This document shows, piece by piece, positions 7,272 through 15,735 of a DNA stretch of 18,747 nt. A program made the translations under genes and the position numbers. The stretch spans positions 1-18,747 of the forward strand of contig SFMJ01000024.1 in NCBI GenBank assembly GCA_004553095.1, read 5' to 3'. The notes under the pieces were generated by a model that was not told where the DNA came from, did not search any database, and was given only the letters and a program-made list of their open reading frames with translations. The DNA is from Bacteroidales bacterium (lineage in GTDB: Bacteria > Bacteroidota > Bacteroidia > Bacteroidales > Muribaculaceae). Each line of letters begins with the position of its first letter. Position 1 is the stretch's first letter.

Positions 7272-8725
7272 GCTTTAGCTACTTTTTCGAGGATGCAGGC
7301 GAGATGTTGCCAGAACTTATCGACAGTGGGGATATAAAGTTTCTCATCGGGAGAGTGGACACCGGTCATGGTTGGGCCGAAGCTTACCATATCGAGGTGA
7401 GGATTCTTAGTGAGGAAGAGTCCACACTCGAGGCCGGCGTGGATAGCCTTGATTGCGGGCTTAACGCCGAAGAGTTCTTCGTAGGCGTCAGCGGCGATCT
7501 TCATGATGGGCGACTCCATGTTGGGAGCCCAACCGGGATAGCCGTCGCTATGCGACACCTTGGCACCGGCGAGTTGGAAATGCGCTTCAACCTGACCGGC
7601 GATATCCTCCTTGCGGCTTTCTACTGAAGAGCGCTGAGAGGTGGTGATTCTCACGATGTTATTATCGATCATCTTGACAGCGGCGAGGTTGGTCGAAGTT
7701 TCGACGAGACCTTCGAGGTCGCGGCTCATAGAGTATACACCGTGAGGTGCGGAATAGATGGCGCGGATCAGAGCGAGCGAGGTGCGGGAATCCATGCAAT
7801 ACTCGGGACGGTCGCAAGCTTCGATGGTGAACTCCATCGCAGGTTCGACACCCTTGAACTCATTCTTGATATCCTCATAATACTTCTGGAGGTAAGCCTT
7901 GAGGTCCTCGCTATGGTCGCTATGGACTCCGAAGAGAGCGCATGCCTCTCGGGGGATAGCATTACGGAGGTTACCGCCGGAGATTTCAGCCACGGTGATA
8001 TCCCACTTCTGCGAGCACTCCCAGATGAATCGAGCGATGATCTTATTGGCGTTGGCGCGGCCGAGGTTGATATCAGATCCGGAGTGGCCGCCGAGGAGTC
8101 CCTTGACAGCAACGCGCATATATACGAAATTTTCGGGGGAGAAGCTGCGTTGATACTCGAAATCGGCAGTAGTGTCGATACCGCCGGCGCAACCCACGAA
8201 GATCTCGCCATCATCCTCAGAGTCCATATTGAGGAGGATAGATCCTGTGATCATACCCTCGCCGAGGTTTTCAGCGCCTTCGAGGCCGATTTCCTCATTG
8301 ACGGTAAAGAGAGCTTCGAGAGGACCATGGATCAAGTCGGGATCGATCATAGCAGCCATAGCAGCAGCGACGCCGATACCATTGTCAGCGCCCAGAGTAG
8401 TGCCGCGAGCCTTCACCCAATCGCCATCGATATAAGTATCGATAGGATCGTTCATAAAGTCATGATTGACATCATTGTTCTTCTCAGCCACCATATCCAT
8501 GTGACCTTGGAGCACAACGACGGGAGCATTCTCATATCCGGGAGTGGCGGGGCGACGCATTACGACATTGCCCACAGCGTCGGTCTTAGCCTCAACACCA
8601 TGGTCGGCGGCAAACTTGAGGAGGAACGCTCTGATTTTTTCTTCATGGCGTGAAGGACGAGGAACTTTGGTTACTTCATCGAAACACTTCCAAATTAATT
8701 CAGGTTTAAGGTCTTTAACTTCCAT
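7268..8725 (-). CDS. pepD: aminoacyl-histidine dipeptidase (M20C, PepD type), copy 2
   Basis: The 485-residue paralogue of the gene at 4976-6430 is first in the operon. The two-zinc site is intact: H75 and D77 in LQGHMDMVAEKN, D114 in LGADNG, E144/E145 in TVNEEIGL, D168 in LNMDSED and H457 in GVHSPDEK. Differences from copy 1 include N143 for D143 beside the catalytic glutamate and a divergent lid segment, which fits a different dipeptide preference (inference). No signal peptide is present. A TAnnTTTG box at 8846-8853 gives a leader of about 114 bases. The stop codon overlaps the muramidase start. Confidence 0.93.
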   Translation of the reverse strand: MEVKDLKPELIWKCFDEVTKVPRPSRHEEKIRAFLLKFAADHGVEAKTDAVGNVVMRRPATPGYENAPVVVLQGHMDMVAEKNNDVNHDFMNDPIDTYIDGDWVKARGTTLGADNGIGVAAAMAAMIDPDLIHGPLEALFTVNEEIGLEGAENLGEGMITGSILLNMDSEDDGEIFVGCAGGIDTTADFEYQRSFSPENFVYMRVAVKGLLGGHSGSDINLGRANANKIIARFIWECSQKWDITVAEISGGNLRNAIPREACALFGVHSDHSEDLKAYLQKYYEDIKNEFKGVEPAMEFTIEACDRPEYCMDSRTSLALIRAIYSAPHGVYSMSRDLEGLVETSTNLAAVKMIDNNIVRITTSQRSSVESRKEDIAGQVEAHFQLAGAKVSHSDGYPGWAPNMESPIMKIAADAYEELFGVKPAIKAIHAGLECGLFLTKNPHLDMVSFGPTMTGVHSPDEKLYIPTVDKFWQHLACILEKVAKA

Positions 8726-8845
8726 AATATTTAATGATTTAGGGATTTACACACAAAGGGGGGACTATCGCAAGGGGATGCGAAAAAGCCACGAAAAAGT
8801 GGTCCGAGAGGGGGTAAAAACCAACTCGACGGCTCACTAATCCTC

Positions 8846-8904
8846 CAAAGTTAACAAAATATTTGCATATAACGTTATGAATTAAGAAAAAATCACTAAA
8901 TTTG
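8846..8904. promoter_or_regulatory. Divergent promoter region with shared palindrome
   Basis: On the minus strand TAACTTTG (8846-8853) is a -7 box for the pepD operon. On the plus strand TAAATTTG (8897-8904) is a -7 box for the peptide/Skp genes. Between them lies the perfect 10-base palindrome ATAACGTTAT (8869-8878), which covers the expected -33 position for both directions; neither side has a clear TTTG there. The palindrome may stand in for both -33 boxes or be an operator. The pepD leader (8726-8840) also holds two small hairpins (CGCA/TGCG at 8769-8782, CCAC/GTGG at 8789-8802). Confidence 0.55.
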
Positions 8905-8958
8905 CGGATAAAACGTGGAATGGTCTATCCATAACAGCCACCAAAATAGTATCGCGAC

Positions 8959-9087
8959 ATGAAATTAACGATATTGATAACACTACTTGTGGGGCTCTCG
9001 ATAGCGCTGATGTATTTCGGAGGTCTACGGGGGTCGCGGCGGCATAGTTGTGGGCACCATCATCAGGTCAAACAGAGAGAAAAATAA
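8959..9087 (+). CDS. 42-residue single-pass membrane peptide
   Basis: A short open frame starts MKLTILITLLVGLSIALMYF, a membrane segment of about 19 residues. It is followed by GGLRGSRRHSCGHHHQVKQREK, a positively charged tail with one Cys and four His. The placement supports a real gene: it starts about 48 bases after the TAAATTTG promoter and ends 17 bases before the Skp-like gene. The segment GSRRHSCG faintly recalls the IKGSCGG stretch of the membrane protein NqrM, but the tail lacks the Cys-rich end of that family. I do not recognise it. His/Cys after the membrane could bind a metal (inference). Confidence 0.6.
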   Translation: MKLTILITLLVGLSIALMYFGGLRGSRRHSCGHHHQVKQREK

Positions 9088-9104
9088 CAAAACAAAATCA
9101 TAAA

Positions 9105-9710
9105 ATGAAGAAAATCACCCGTAACGTTGCGATGATAGCGATCGTTGCCCTCTCGGCAGCCACCATGCTTTCATGCAATGACACAGAGAAGAAAGATGCG
9201 GCTCCCGCCAAGGCAAAGACCGAAGCCGGCAAATCGTCAAGCAACCTCCCCAACTATCGTTATGTGGATCTCGACACCATCTTGAGCCGCTATAACTTAG
9301 CGAAAGACTATAACGAAGAGATGCTCCGACTCCAGAACAACGCAGAGAGCCAGATGAAGCAGCATCAGACCAAGATACAGAACTTTGCCACCAGCATCCA
9401 GAACAAGATGCAGAACAACGGGTATCTGTCGGAGGCATCATACAAGCAAGATGAGCAGAAATATGTGTCGATGCAGAGTGACGCACAGCGCAGCATGCAG
9501 AATTTGCAGAACAACATAGCGCAGGCGGCAGATCAGGCACAGAAATGTATCAACGACTCGATCAATGCCTTCATCAAGGAATATAACAAGACCAGAGGCT
9601 ATGACGCCATCCTCTTCAAGGCAGCCACACTCTATATCAATCCTGAACTTGATATCACCAACGAAGTGGTGGAGGGACTTAATGCCCGCTACAACAAGGT
9701 GAAGAAATAA
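9105..9710 (+). CDS. OmpH/Skp-family protein with lipoprotein signal
   Basis: The 201-residue protein starts MKKITRNVAMIAIVALSAAT and has MLSC at 21-24, a probable lipoprotein cleavage site (Cys24). After a low-complexity Lys/Ala/Ser linker (28-47) comes YRYVDLDTILSRYNLAKDY (51-69), which resembles the first strand and helix start of Skp/OmpH. A Gln/Asn-rich helical stretch (about 65-160), likely coiled coil, follows, then a C-terminal strand (ATLYINPELDITNEVVEGLN). Skp is a periplasmic chaperone for outer-membrane proteins. A lipid anchor would make this a tethered variant. An ATG at 9048 in frame is less likely because it overlaps the peptide gene and spoils the signal. It is cotranscribed with the 42-residue peptide. 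Confidence 0.8.
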   Translation: MKKITRNVAMIAIVALSAATMLSCNDTEKKDAAPAKAKTEAGKSSSNLPNYRYVDLDTILSRYNLAKDYNEEMLRLQNNAESQMKQHQTKIQNFATSIQNKMQNNGYLSEASYKQDEQKYVSMQSDAQRSMQNLQNNIAQAADQAQKCINDSINAFIKEYNKTRGYDAILFKAATLYINPELDITNEVVEGLNARYNKVKK

Positions 9711-9745
9711 TACAAGTGAAGAAATAATATAGGAATAAACCATCA

Positions 9746-9790
9746 ATAAGGGGCTGTGTCAAAGAGGAAACGAATGGCACAGTCCCTTAT
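9746..9790. terminator. 13-bp hairpin after the Skp-like gene, repeat-like
   Basis: ATAAGGGGCTGTG (9746-9758) pairs with CACAGTCCCTTAT (9778-9790) over 13 bp including one G-T, with a 19-base loop. It is 36 bases after the Skp-like stop and 44 before hflX. No T-run follows on the plus strand, so as a terminator it is weak. Its arms share the pattern GGRRCTGTRYC with the hairpin at 13011-13073, which suggests a dispersed intergenic element. Confidence 0.6.
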
Positions 9791-9833
9791 GTAGTATAAC
9801 GACATAAACGGATAGGATGTATTAACCTAAAAG

Positions 9834-11060
9834 ATGATAGAAGATAACATAATCAATAAAGAAGAGAACGAAAAGACGGTGCTGGTGGGTCTGACTACCC
9901 GCGAGCAGAACGAGGCGAAGACCGCGGAATATCTCGACGAACTCGCCTTCTTGGCGGAGACGGCGGGAGCGGAGCCAATGGCGCGCTTCACGCAGAAGAT
10001 CGAATATCCGAATCCTCGCACCTACGTGGGCACGGGTAAGCTCGAAGAGATCCGCCAATATGTGGAAGACAACGAGATCGGACTTGTGATCTTCGACGAC
10101 GAATTGAGTTCGAAGCAGGTGGCAAACATCGAGAAAGAGCTCAAGGTGAAAATCCTGGATCGCACGAGTCTGATATTGGACATCTTCGCCAAGCGAGCCC
10201 AGACCGCGACTGCCCGCACGCAGGTGGAGTTGGCACAATATCAATATCTGTTGCCACGACTCACCCGCATGTGGACCCACTTGGAGCGCCAGCGAGGTGG
10301 TATCGGTATGCGCGGACCGGGAGAGACCCAGATTGAGACCGACCGTCGTATCATCCTCGACAAGATCTCTCGCCTCAAAGAGGAGCTGGTGGCTATCGAC
10401 AAGCAGAAGGTGGTGCAGCGCAAGAATCGCGGCAAGCTGACCCGCGTGGCATTGGTGGGATATACCAATGTCGGCAAGTCTACGCTGATGAACCTGCTGA
10501 GCAAGAGCGAGGTCTTCGCCGAGAACAAGCTCTTCGCCACGCTCGACACCACGGTGCGTAAGGTAGTGATCGAGAATCTCCCCTTCCTGCTGTCAGACAC
10601 CGTAGGATTTATCCGCAAACTCCCCTCCCACCTTGTGGAGTCATTCAAATCGACACTCGACGAGGTGAGGGAGGCTGATGTGTTGGTGCATGTGGTGGAT
10701 GTAAGTCATCACAACTTTGAAGAGCAGATCGAAGTGGTGAACAAGACCCTGAGCGAAGTATGCGACTCGGGGAATAAGCCGATGATCATGGTGTTCAACA
10801 AGATCGATGCCTTCAGCTATACGCCCAAAGATCCCGACGATCTGACACCACGCACTCGCGACAATATATCGCTCGAAGAGTTCGAGAAGATGTGGATGGC
10901 TAAGATGGAAAACAACTGTGTATTCATCTCCGCCAAAGAGCGACTCAATATTGAGAAATTAAAAGCGTTATTATATCAGAAGGCGAAAGAGATCCACACG
11001 GCTCGATTCCCCTACAACGACTTTCTCTATCAGATATATGATGAGAATGGCGAGGGATAA
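9834..11060 (+). CDS. hflX: ribosome-associated GTPase HflX
   Basis: The 408-residue protein is HflX, a GTPase that binds the 50S subunit and splits stalled ribosomes under stress. The N-terminal nucleotide-binding and helical part covers about 14-195 and carries the family signature GMRGPGETQIETDRR at 158-172. The G domain follows: G1 GYTNVGKST 209-217, the FATLDTT switch 234-240, G3 DTVG 255-258, G4 NKID 322-325 and G5 SAK 366-368. The short C-terminal domain ends at residue 408. No promoter box was seen in the 123 bases before it, so it may be read from upstream through the leaky hairpin at 9746-9790. Confidence 0.97.
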   Translation: MIEDNIINKEENEKTVLVGLTTREQNEAKTAEYLDELAFLAETAGAEPMARFTQKIEYPNPRTYVGTGKLEEIRQYVEDNEIGLVIFDDELSSKQVANIEKELKVKILDRTSLILDIFAKRAQTATARTQVELAQYQYLLPRLTRMWTHLERQRGGIGMRGPGETQIETDRRIILDKISRLKEELVAIDKQKVVQRKNRGKLTRVALVGYTNVGKSTLMNLLSKSEVFAENKLFATLDTTVRKVVIENLPFLLSDTVGFIRKLPSHLVESFKSTLDEVREADVLVHVVDVSHHNFEEQIEVVNKTLSEVCDSGNKPMIMVFNKIDAFSYTPKDPDDLTPRTRDNISLEEFEKMWMAKMENNCVFISAKERLNIEKLKALLYQKAKEIHTARFPYNDFLYQIYDENGEG

Positions 11061-11151
11061 TGAGCCACTACCCTATCGACGGATAATGGGAAACAGGGTC
11101 ACCGTCTGGCCAACAAAAAAGTAACAATCCTGAGTCAAGAACATAAAGGAT

Positions 11152-12939
11152 ATGGAAGGGAAAGATGAACGCAGACGCCCCATAGAGTGGTGGGAGCGGC
11201 AGGAATTGGAGAGTCATGGATGTTACTCTCCCGACTGGAGTGGCATACGTGTGTGTGATGCCACCGACTTGTCGCGAGTGCGCAATGTAAAGTTCGTGGG
11301 AGCGGTGTCACTTGGCGCCCTTGGGGGCGAAAGTGGAGGCTGTATCGAAGATGCCTGCTTGGAGAATTGTGTTGTGGGCAACTATGTGGAGATACGCAAC
11401 ATCGGCATGCACATCAAGGAGTGTATCATCGGCGATGGGGCACGAATCTGCAACACCGCCCTGATTGAATTCGAGCCGGAATCACTCTGCGGACTTGGTC
11501 TGGAGGTGAATGTGCTCGACGAGTCGGGGTCACGTCCGGTGACCATCTATCCCGGGCTGAGTGCGCAGACAGCACTGTTGATGGCACGGATGCCGAAATG
11601 GAACGAGCGTCATTTCAAGCCAGTCATAGAGGCATATCTTGACACCCGGCAGCCGCTGCATAAGATTGGCAACAACTCGGTGGTGATCAACTGCGGACAG
11701 ATCGTGAACGTGATCATCGGCGACGAAGTGAGGGTGGAGGGGGCGAAATCGCTCCACACCGGGATGATCATTAACAATGCGGCGCCTGGCAAGTGCATGG
11801 CATACGTTGGCAATAACGTTGATGCAGAGGGGTTTATCATCGAAGATGGGAGGGTAGACTCTGCTGCGATCATCCGTAATTGCTATATCGGGCAGGGGGC
11901 AAGAGTGGAGAAGGGATTCTCCGCCCACGACTCGCTGATCTTCGCCAACACCACCTTGGAGAATGGGGAGGCATGTGCCCTCTTCGCCGGGCCCTACACG
12001 GTGAGCATGCACAAATCGTCGCTGCTGATCGGTTGTCAGACCTCCTTCATGAATGCCGGCAGCGGCACTAACCAGAGCAACCACATGTATAAGTTAGGGC
12101 CGGTGCACTGGGGACTCTTGGAGCGAGGCGTCAAGACCAGTTCGGCATCCTACCTGATGCTTGGAGCGAAAATCGGAGCCTTCTCGCTGCTGATGGGGCA
12201 ACATAAGACCCATCCCGACTCATCGGAATTTCCCTTCTCCTATCTCTTTGGCGATGAGAAGGGGGCTACGGTGGTGGTGCCGGGGGTGATGTTGCGTAGT
12301 TGCGGACTGCTGCGAGATGAGAAGAAATGGCCCAGCCGCGACCGTCGGCAGAAGCGCTATATGCCCCTACACGATCGCATCATCTTCGACGTGCTGAATC
12401 CGACTACTATCGACAAGATGCTGACCTCGTCGGAAGTTATCGAAAAGCTCTTGCAGCGGCCGGCAGACGACGATCATTATATCCGCTATCGAGGGATGAA
12501 ATTCACTCGAGCCTCCTTGGAGCGGGCTCGCAATCTCTATAAACTTGCCATCTACAAATACCTATCGCTCCATGAGATCGAATGGAGTGTGAAGGAAGGA
12601 GGAGGAGAGAGCAGAGAGAGCGTGGAGAATATTGATGTTCAATCTGTAGCCGAAGTATATGATTGGGTTGATATCGCGGGATTACCGATGCCGCGCCCCA
12701 CATTGCAGCGTGCACTTGAGGCGACAACGCTCGAAGAGATCGAAGGGATCTTCAGCGAGGCCTACGACAGCTATTACGACCAAGAGAAGCAATGGATCGA
12801 CTCTCGCATCCCGGAGCCATGGCGTCGGACACCGGAAGTCATCGCCGACTATGCCCGTGAATTTGACAAGATGGTAGAAGAAGACCGCGCCCACTACCTC
12901 GAAGACCTAAACGCCCAAAACGAGATGCTCGCACTCTAA
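11152..12939 (+). CDS. DUF4954-like hexapeptide-repeat protein, function unknown
   Basis: The 595-residue protein appears to be a DUF4954 family member, a family known mainly from Bacteroidota. Residues about 64-101 (CIEDACLENCVVGNYVEIRN, IIGDGARICN) and about 176-300 (NVIIGDEVRVEG, AYVGNNVDAEGFIIEDG, CYIGQGARVEKG) read as irregular hexapeptide repeats of a left-handed beta-helix, as in acyl- and nucleotidyltransferases. A conserved-looking loop GSGTNQSNHMYKLGPVHWG (303-321) and QHKTHPDSSEFPFSYLFG (350-367) hold histidines that might act in catalysis. The remainder (about 400-595) is helical and charged. No signal peptide or membrane segment is seen. It starts 91 bases after hflX and ends before a strong terminator. 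A sugar-modifying activity is possible but not shown. Confidence 0.8.
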   Translation: MEGKDERRRPIEWWERQELESHGCYSPDWSGIRVCDATDLSRVRNVKFVGAVSLGALGGESGGCIEDACLENCVVGNYVEIRNIGMHIKECIIGDGARICNTALIEFEPESLCGLGLEVNVLDESGSRPVTIYPGLSAQTALLMARMPKWNERHFKPVIEAYLDTRQPLHKIGNNSVVINCGQIVNVIIGDEVRVEGAKSLHTGMIINNAAPGKCMAYVGNNVDAEGFIIEDGRVDSAAIIRNCYIGQGARVEKGFSAHDSLIFANTTLENGEACALFAGPYTVSMHKSSLLIGCQTSFMNAGSGTNQSNHMYKLGPVHWGLLERGVKTSSASYLMLGAKIGAFSLLMGQHKTHPDSSEFPFSYLFGDEKGATVVVPGVMLRSCGLLRDEKKWPSRDRRQKRYMPLHDRIIFDVLNPTTIDKMLTSSEVIEKLLQRPADDDHYIRYRGMKFTRASLERARNLYKLAIYKYLSLHEIEWSVKEGGGESRESVENIDVQSVAEVYDWVDIAGLPMPRPTLQRALEATTLEEIEGIFSEAYDSYYDQEKQWIDSRIPEPWRRTPEVIADYAREFDKMVEEDRAHYLEDLNAQNEMLAL

Positions 12940-13010
12940 GAGCTCTATTTTGCGCGCGTTCCTAAGGGGGCGTTCCTTAAATTTCCTCGTTAAATTTTCG
13001 AACTTCACAT

Positions 13011-13073
13011 AACCCTAAAAAACGAGGAGCTGTATCATTAGCTAAAAGACACAGCTCCTCGTTTTTTAGGGTT
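13011..13073. terminator. 23-bp bidirectional terminator
   Basis: Bases 13011-13033 and 13051-13073 are perfect inverted repeats of 23 bp with a 17-base loop. The stem ends in an A-run/T-run (CTAAAAAACG and CGTTTTTTAG), so it gives a hairpin with a T-rich 3' arm in both directions, and CTTTTAT follows on the plus strand. It lies between the convergent DUF4954-like gene (stop at 12939) and valS (stop at 13114), so it can terminate both. The centre of the stem contains GGAGCTGT. Confidence 0.9.
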
Positions 13074-13113
13074 CTTTTATAGAATCGATTTGCGATCTGT
13101 ATGGTTCGATTGA

Positions 13114-15735
13114 TTACTTGGAGAATGCGGCGAGGGCAGCTCGGATTGTGGCGAGCTTCTCTTCGGCATCCGACTTCTTCTTTCGTTCGATGGCAACTAC
13201 AGCCTCCGGGGCGTTGGCGACAAATCGCTCGTTTGCGAGCTTTTTCTCGACTCCGGCGAGGAACTTGGTGTAGTATTCGAGGTCCTTATTGAGTTTGGCG
13301 ATTTCTTCTTCGACATTTACCTTATTGGCGAGAGGCACGGAGTATTCCACCTTGCCGACGATGAATCCGGCGGCAGTGGCACTCTTCTCATCCACTTCGA
13401 CGATGTCGGAGATATTGCCCATCTTAGTAATGACGGCATCGAGGGCATGGTCGTGCTGACGGCCGACATTGAGTTCGAGGGCTTCGCGCTGAGGCAATTG
13501 TTTCTGTTTGCGGACAGTGCGGATGCCGGCCACCACCTCCTTGACATGTTCGAAGGCGGCGATGAGCCCTTCGTCATACTCGCCCCACTTGGGAAGCTGA
13601 GCATACATGATGCTTTCGCCATCCTTGCGCTCGGCGAGGTGCTGCCAGAGTTCCTCGGTGATGAAGGGCATAAAGGGATGGAGCAGACGGAGCAACGAGT
13701 CAAAGAAACGGATCGTAGCATCGTAAGTGGCGCGGTCGATAGGCGAGCCGTAAGCCGGCTTCACCACCTCGAGTAGCCAAGAAGAGAACTCATCCCAGAA
13801 GAGGCGGTAGACAGCCATCAGAGCCTCAGAGATGCGGAACTTGCTCATCAGGTCGTCCATCTCAGCCATGGTCTGTTGGATTTTGGCGTCAAACCATTCG
13901 ACGCCGAGGCGAGCCGACTCGGGCTGCGGGATATCGGCGACTTCCCACCCCTTGATAAGGCGGAAAGAGTTCCATATCTTATTGCAGAAATTGCGGCCCT
14001 GCTCGCAGAGGGTATCGTCGTAGATAATATCGTGGCCGGCGGGAGCTGCGAGCATGATACCCATGCGGACACCATCGGCGCCAAACTTATCGATCAGTTC
14101 GAGGGGGTCGGGGGAATTGCCGAGCGATTTTGACATCTTTCTGCCCAACTTATCGCGCACGATACCGGTGAAATAGACATTTCGGAAAGGCATCTTGCCG
14201 GCGAACTCATAGCCCGCCATGATCATACGCGCCACCCAGAAGAATATGATATCGGGGGCTGTAACAAGATCGGAAGTGGGATAATAATACTTGAACTCCT
14301 CATTGTCGGGATCGAGGATGCCGTTGAATAGGGAGAGGGGCCAAAGCCACGAAGAGAACCAGGTATCGAGGCAATCCTCATCGCGACGGAGGTCGGCAAT
14401 GGTGAGATCGGGGTTGCCACTCTTCTCGATGGCGAGTTCGAGAGCCTTTTGATCATTTTCAGCCACGACATAACCGCCATCGGGGAGGTAATAAGCCGGG
14501 ATCCGGTGTCCCCACCAGAGCTGGCGCGAGATACACCAATCCTTGATATTGGTCATCCAGTGGCGATAGATATTTTTGAACTTGGCGGGGACGTAAGCGA
14601 TCTCGTCATCCTCGACAGCCTTGAGGGCAGGGCGGGCGAGAGACTCCATTTTGACGAACCATTGCATAGAGAGTTTCGGCTCGATCACGACGTCGGTGCG
14701 CTCCGAGTGACCCACCTTGTTGACATAATCTTCGACCTTCTCTACGAGGTCGGCAGCGGCGAGATCTTCCATGATCTTCTTGCGGACATCGAAGCGATCC
14801 ATGCCGACATACATTCCGCCGGCTTCGGAGATGGTGCCATCATCGTTGAAGATATCGATAGATGGGAGGTTATATTTATCGCCGAGCATATAGTCATTGA
14901 CGTCATGAGCGGGAGTCACCTTTAGGCAACCGGTACCGAACTCCATTTCGACATACTCATCCATGATGATAGGCACGGCGCGACCTACGAGAGGCACGAT
15001 GACACGCTTTCCCTTGAGCCATGAATATCGGGGGTCGTTGGGGTTGACACACACGGCGGTATCGCCCAGGATAGTTTCGGGGCGAGTAGTAGCGACGATG
15101 ATATATCGATCATCATCCTCCACCTTATAGCGAAGATAGAAGAGTTTGCTTTGTTCCTCCTTATAGATCACCTCCTCATCGGAGAGGGCAGTGAGGGCCT
15201 TGGGGTCCCAGTTGACCATACGGACGCCGCGATAGATCAGTCCCTTATTGTAGAGGTCGCAGAAGACGCGGATTACAGAAGCAGAGCGAGTCTCATCCAT
15301 GGTGAAGGCGGTACGATCCCAGTCGCAAGAGGCTCCGAGCTTACGGAGTTGCCGGAGGATGATACCTCCATACTTATTGGTCCAATCCCAGGCGTGGGTG
15401 AGGAACTCCTCACGAGTAAGGGAATGCTTATCGATACCCTCCTTGGCAAGCTTAGCCACGACTTTAGCCTCGGTAGATATGGCAGCATGGTCGGTGCCGG
15501 GAACCCAGCAAGCGTTCTTGCCGGTCATACGGGCACGACGCACCAGTATATCCTGAATAGTATTATTCAGCATGTGGCCCATGTGGAGCACGCCGGTGAC
15601 ATTAGGGGGTGGAATCACTACGGTATAAGGTTCACGATCATCGGGGGTGGAATGGAAAAGACCATGATTCACCCAATACTCATACCACTTATCCTCAACA
15701 TCTTTAGGATTGTATATGGTAGCTAAATCATTCAT
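13114..15735 (-). CDS. valS: valyl-tRNA synthetase
   Basis: The 873-residue class I enzyme charges tRNA-Val. The HIGH motif is HMGH at 51-54 in PPPNVTGVLHMGHML, and the KMSKS motif is at 533-537. Between them lies the CP1 editing domain that clears mischarged threonine (around residues 200-350, with TRPETILGDTAV at its start). GTDHAAISTEAKV near residue 80 is the ValRS-type segment. A C-terminal coiled coil of about 65 residues (VEEEIAKLNKDLEYYTKF onwards) is the ValRS tRNA-binding arm. The length is normal. It is transcribed away from alanine dehydrogenase and ends at the shared terminator at 13011-13073. Confidence 0.98.
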   Translation of the reverse strand: MNDLATIYNPKDVEDKWYEYWVNHGLFHSTPDDREPYTVVIPPPNVTGVLHMGHMLNNTIQDILVRRARMTGKNACWVPGTDHAAISTEAKVVAKLAKEGIDKHSLTREEFLTHAWDWTNKYGGIILRQLRKLGASCDWDRTAFTMDETRSASVIRVFCDLYNKGLIYRGVRMVNWDPKALTALSDEEVIYKEEQSKLFYLRYKVEDDDRYIIVATTRPETILGDTAVCVNPNDPRYSWLKGKRVIVPLVGRAVPIIMDEYVEMEFGTGCLKVTPAHDVNDYMLGDKYNLPSIDIFNDDGTISEAGGMYVGMDRFDVRKKIMEDLAAADLVEKVEDYVNKVGHSERTDVVIEPKLSMQWFVKMESLARPALKAVEDDEIAYVPAKFKNIYRHWMTNIKDWCISRQLWWGHRIPAYYLPDGGYVVAENDQKALELAIEKSGNPDLTIADLRRDEDCLDTWFSSWLWPLSLFNGILDPDNEEFKYYYPTSDLVTAPDIIFFWVARMIMAGYEFAGKMPFRNVYFTGIVRDKLGRKMSKSLGNSPDPLELIDKFGADGVRMGIMLAAPAGHDIIYDDTLCEQGRNFCNKIWNSFRLIKGWEVADIPQPESARLGVEWFDAKIQQTMAEMDDLMSKFRISEALMAVYRLFWDEFSSWLLEVVKPAYGSPIDRATYDATIRFFDSLLRLLHPFMPFITEELWQHLAERKDGESIMYAQLPKWGEYDEGLIAAFEHVKEVVAGIRTVRKQKQLPQREALELNVGRQHDHALDAVITKMGNISDIVEVDEKSATAAGFIVGKVEYSVPLANKVNVEEEIAKLNKDLEYYTKFLAGVEKKLANERFVANAPEAVVAIERKKKSDAEEKLATIRAALAAFSK

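Noticed and set aside
7742..8653. 303-codon plus-strand frame opposite pepD copy 2
   Set aside because: Antisense to a clear enzyme, with no domain and no promoter or start context. The same applies to 5570-6100 opposite copy 1.
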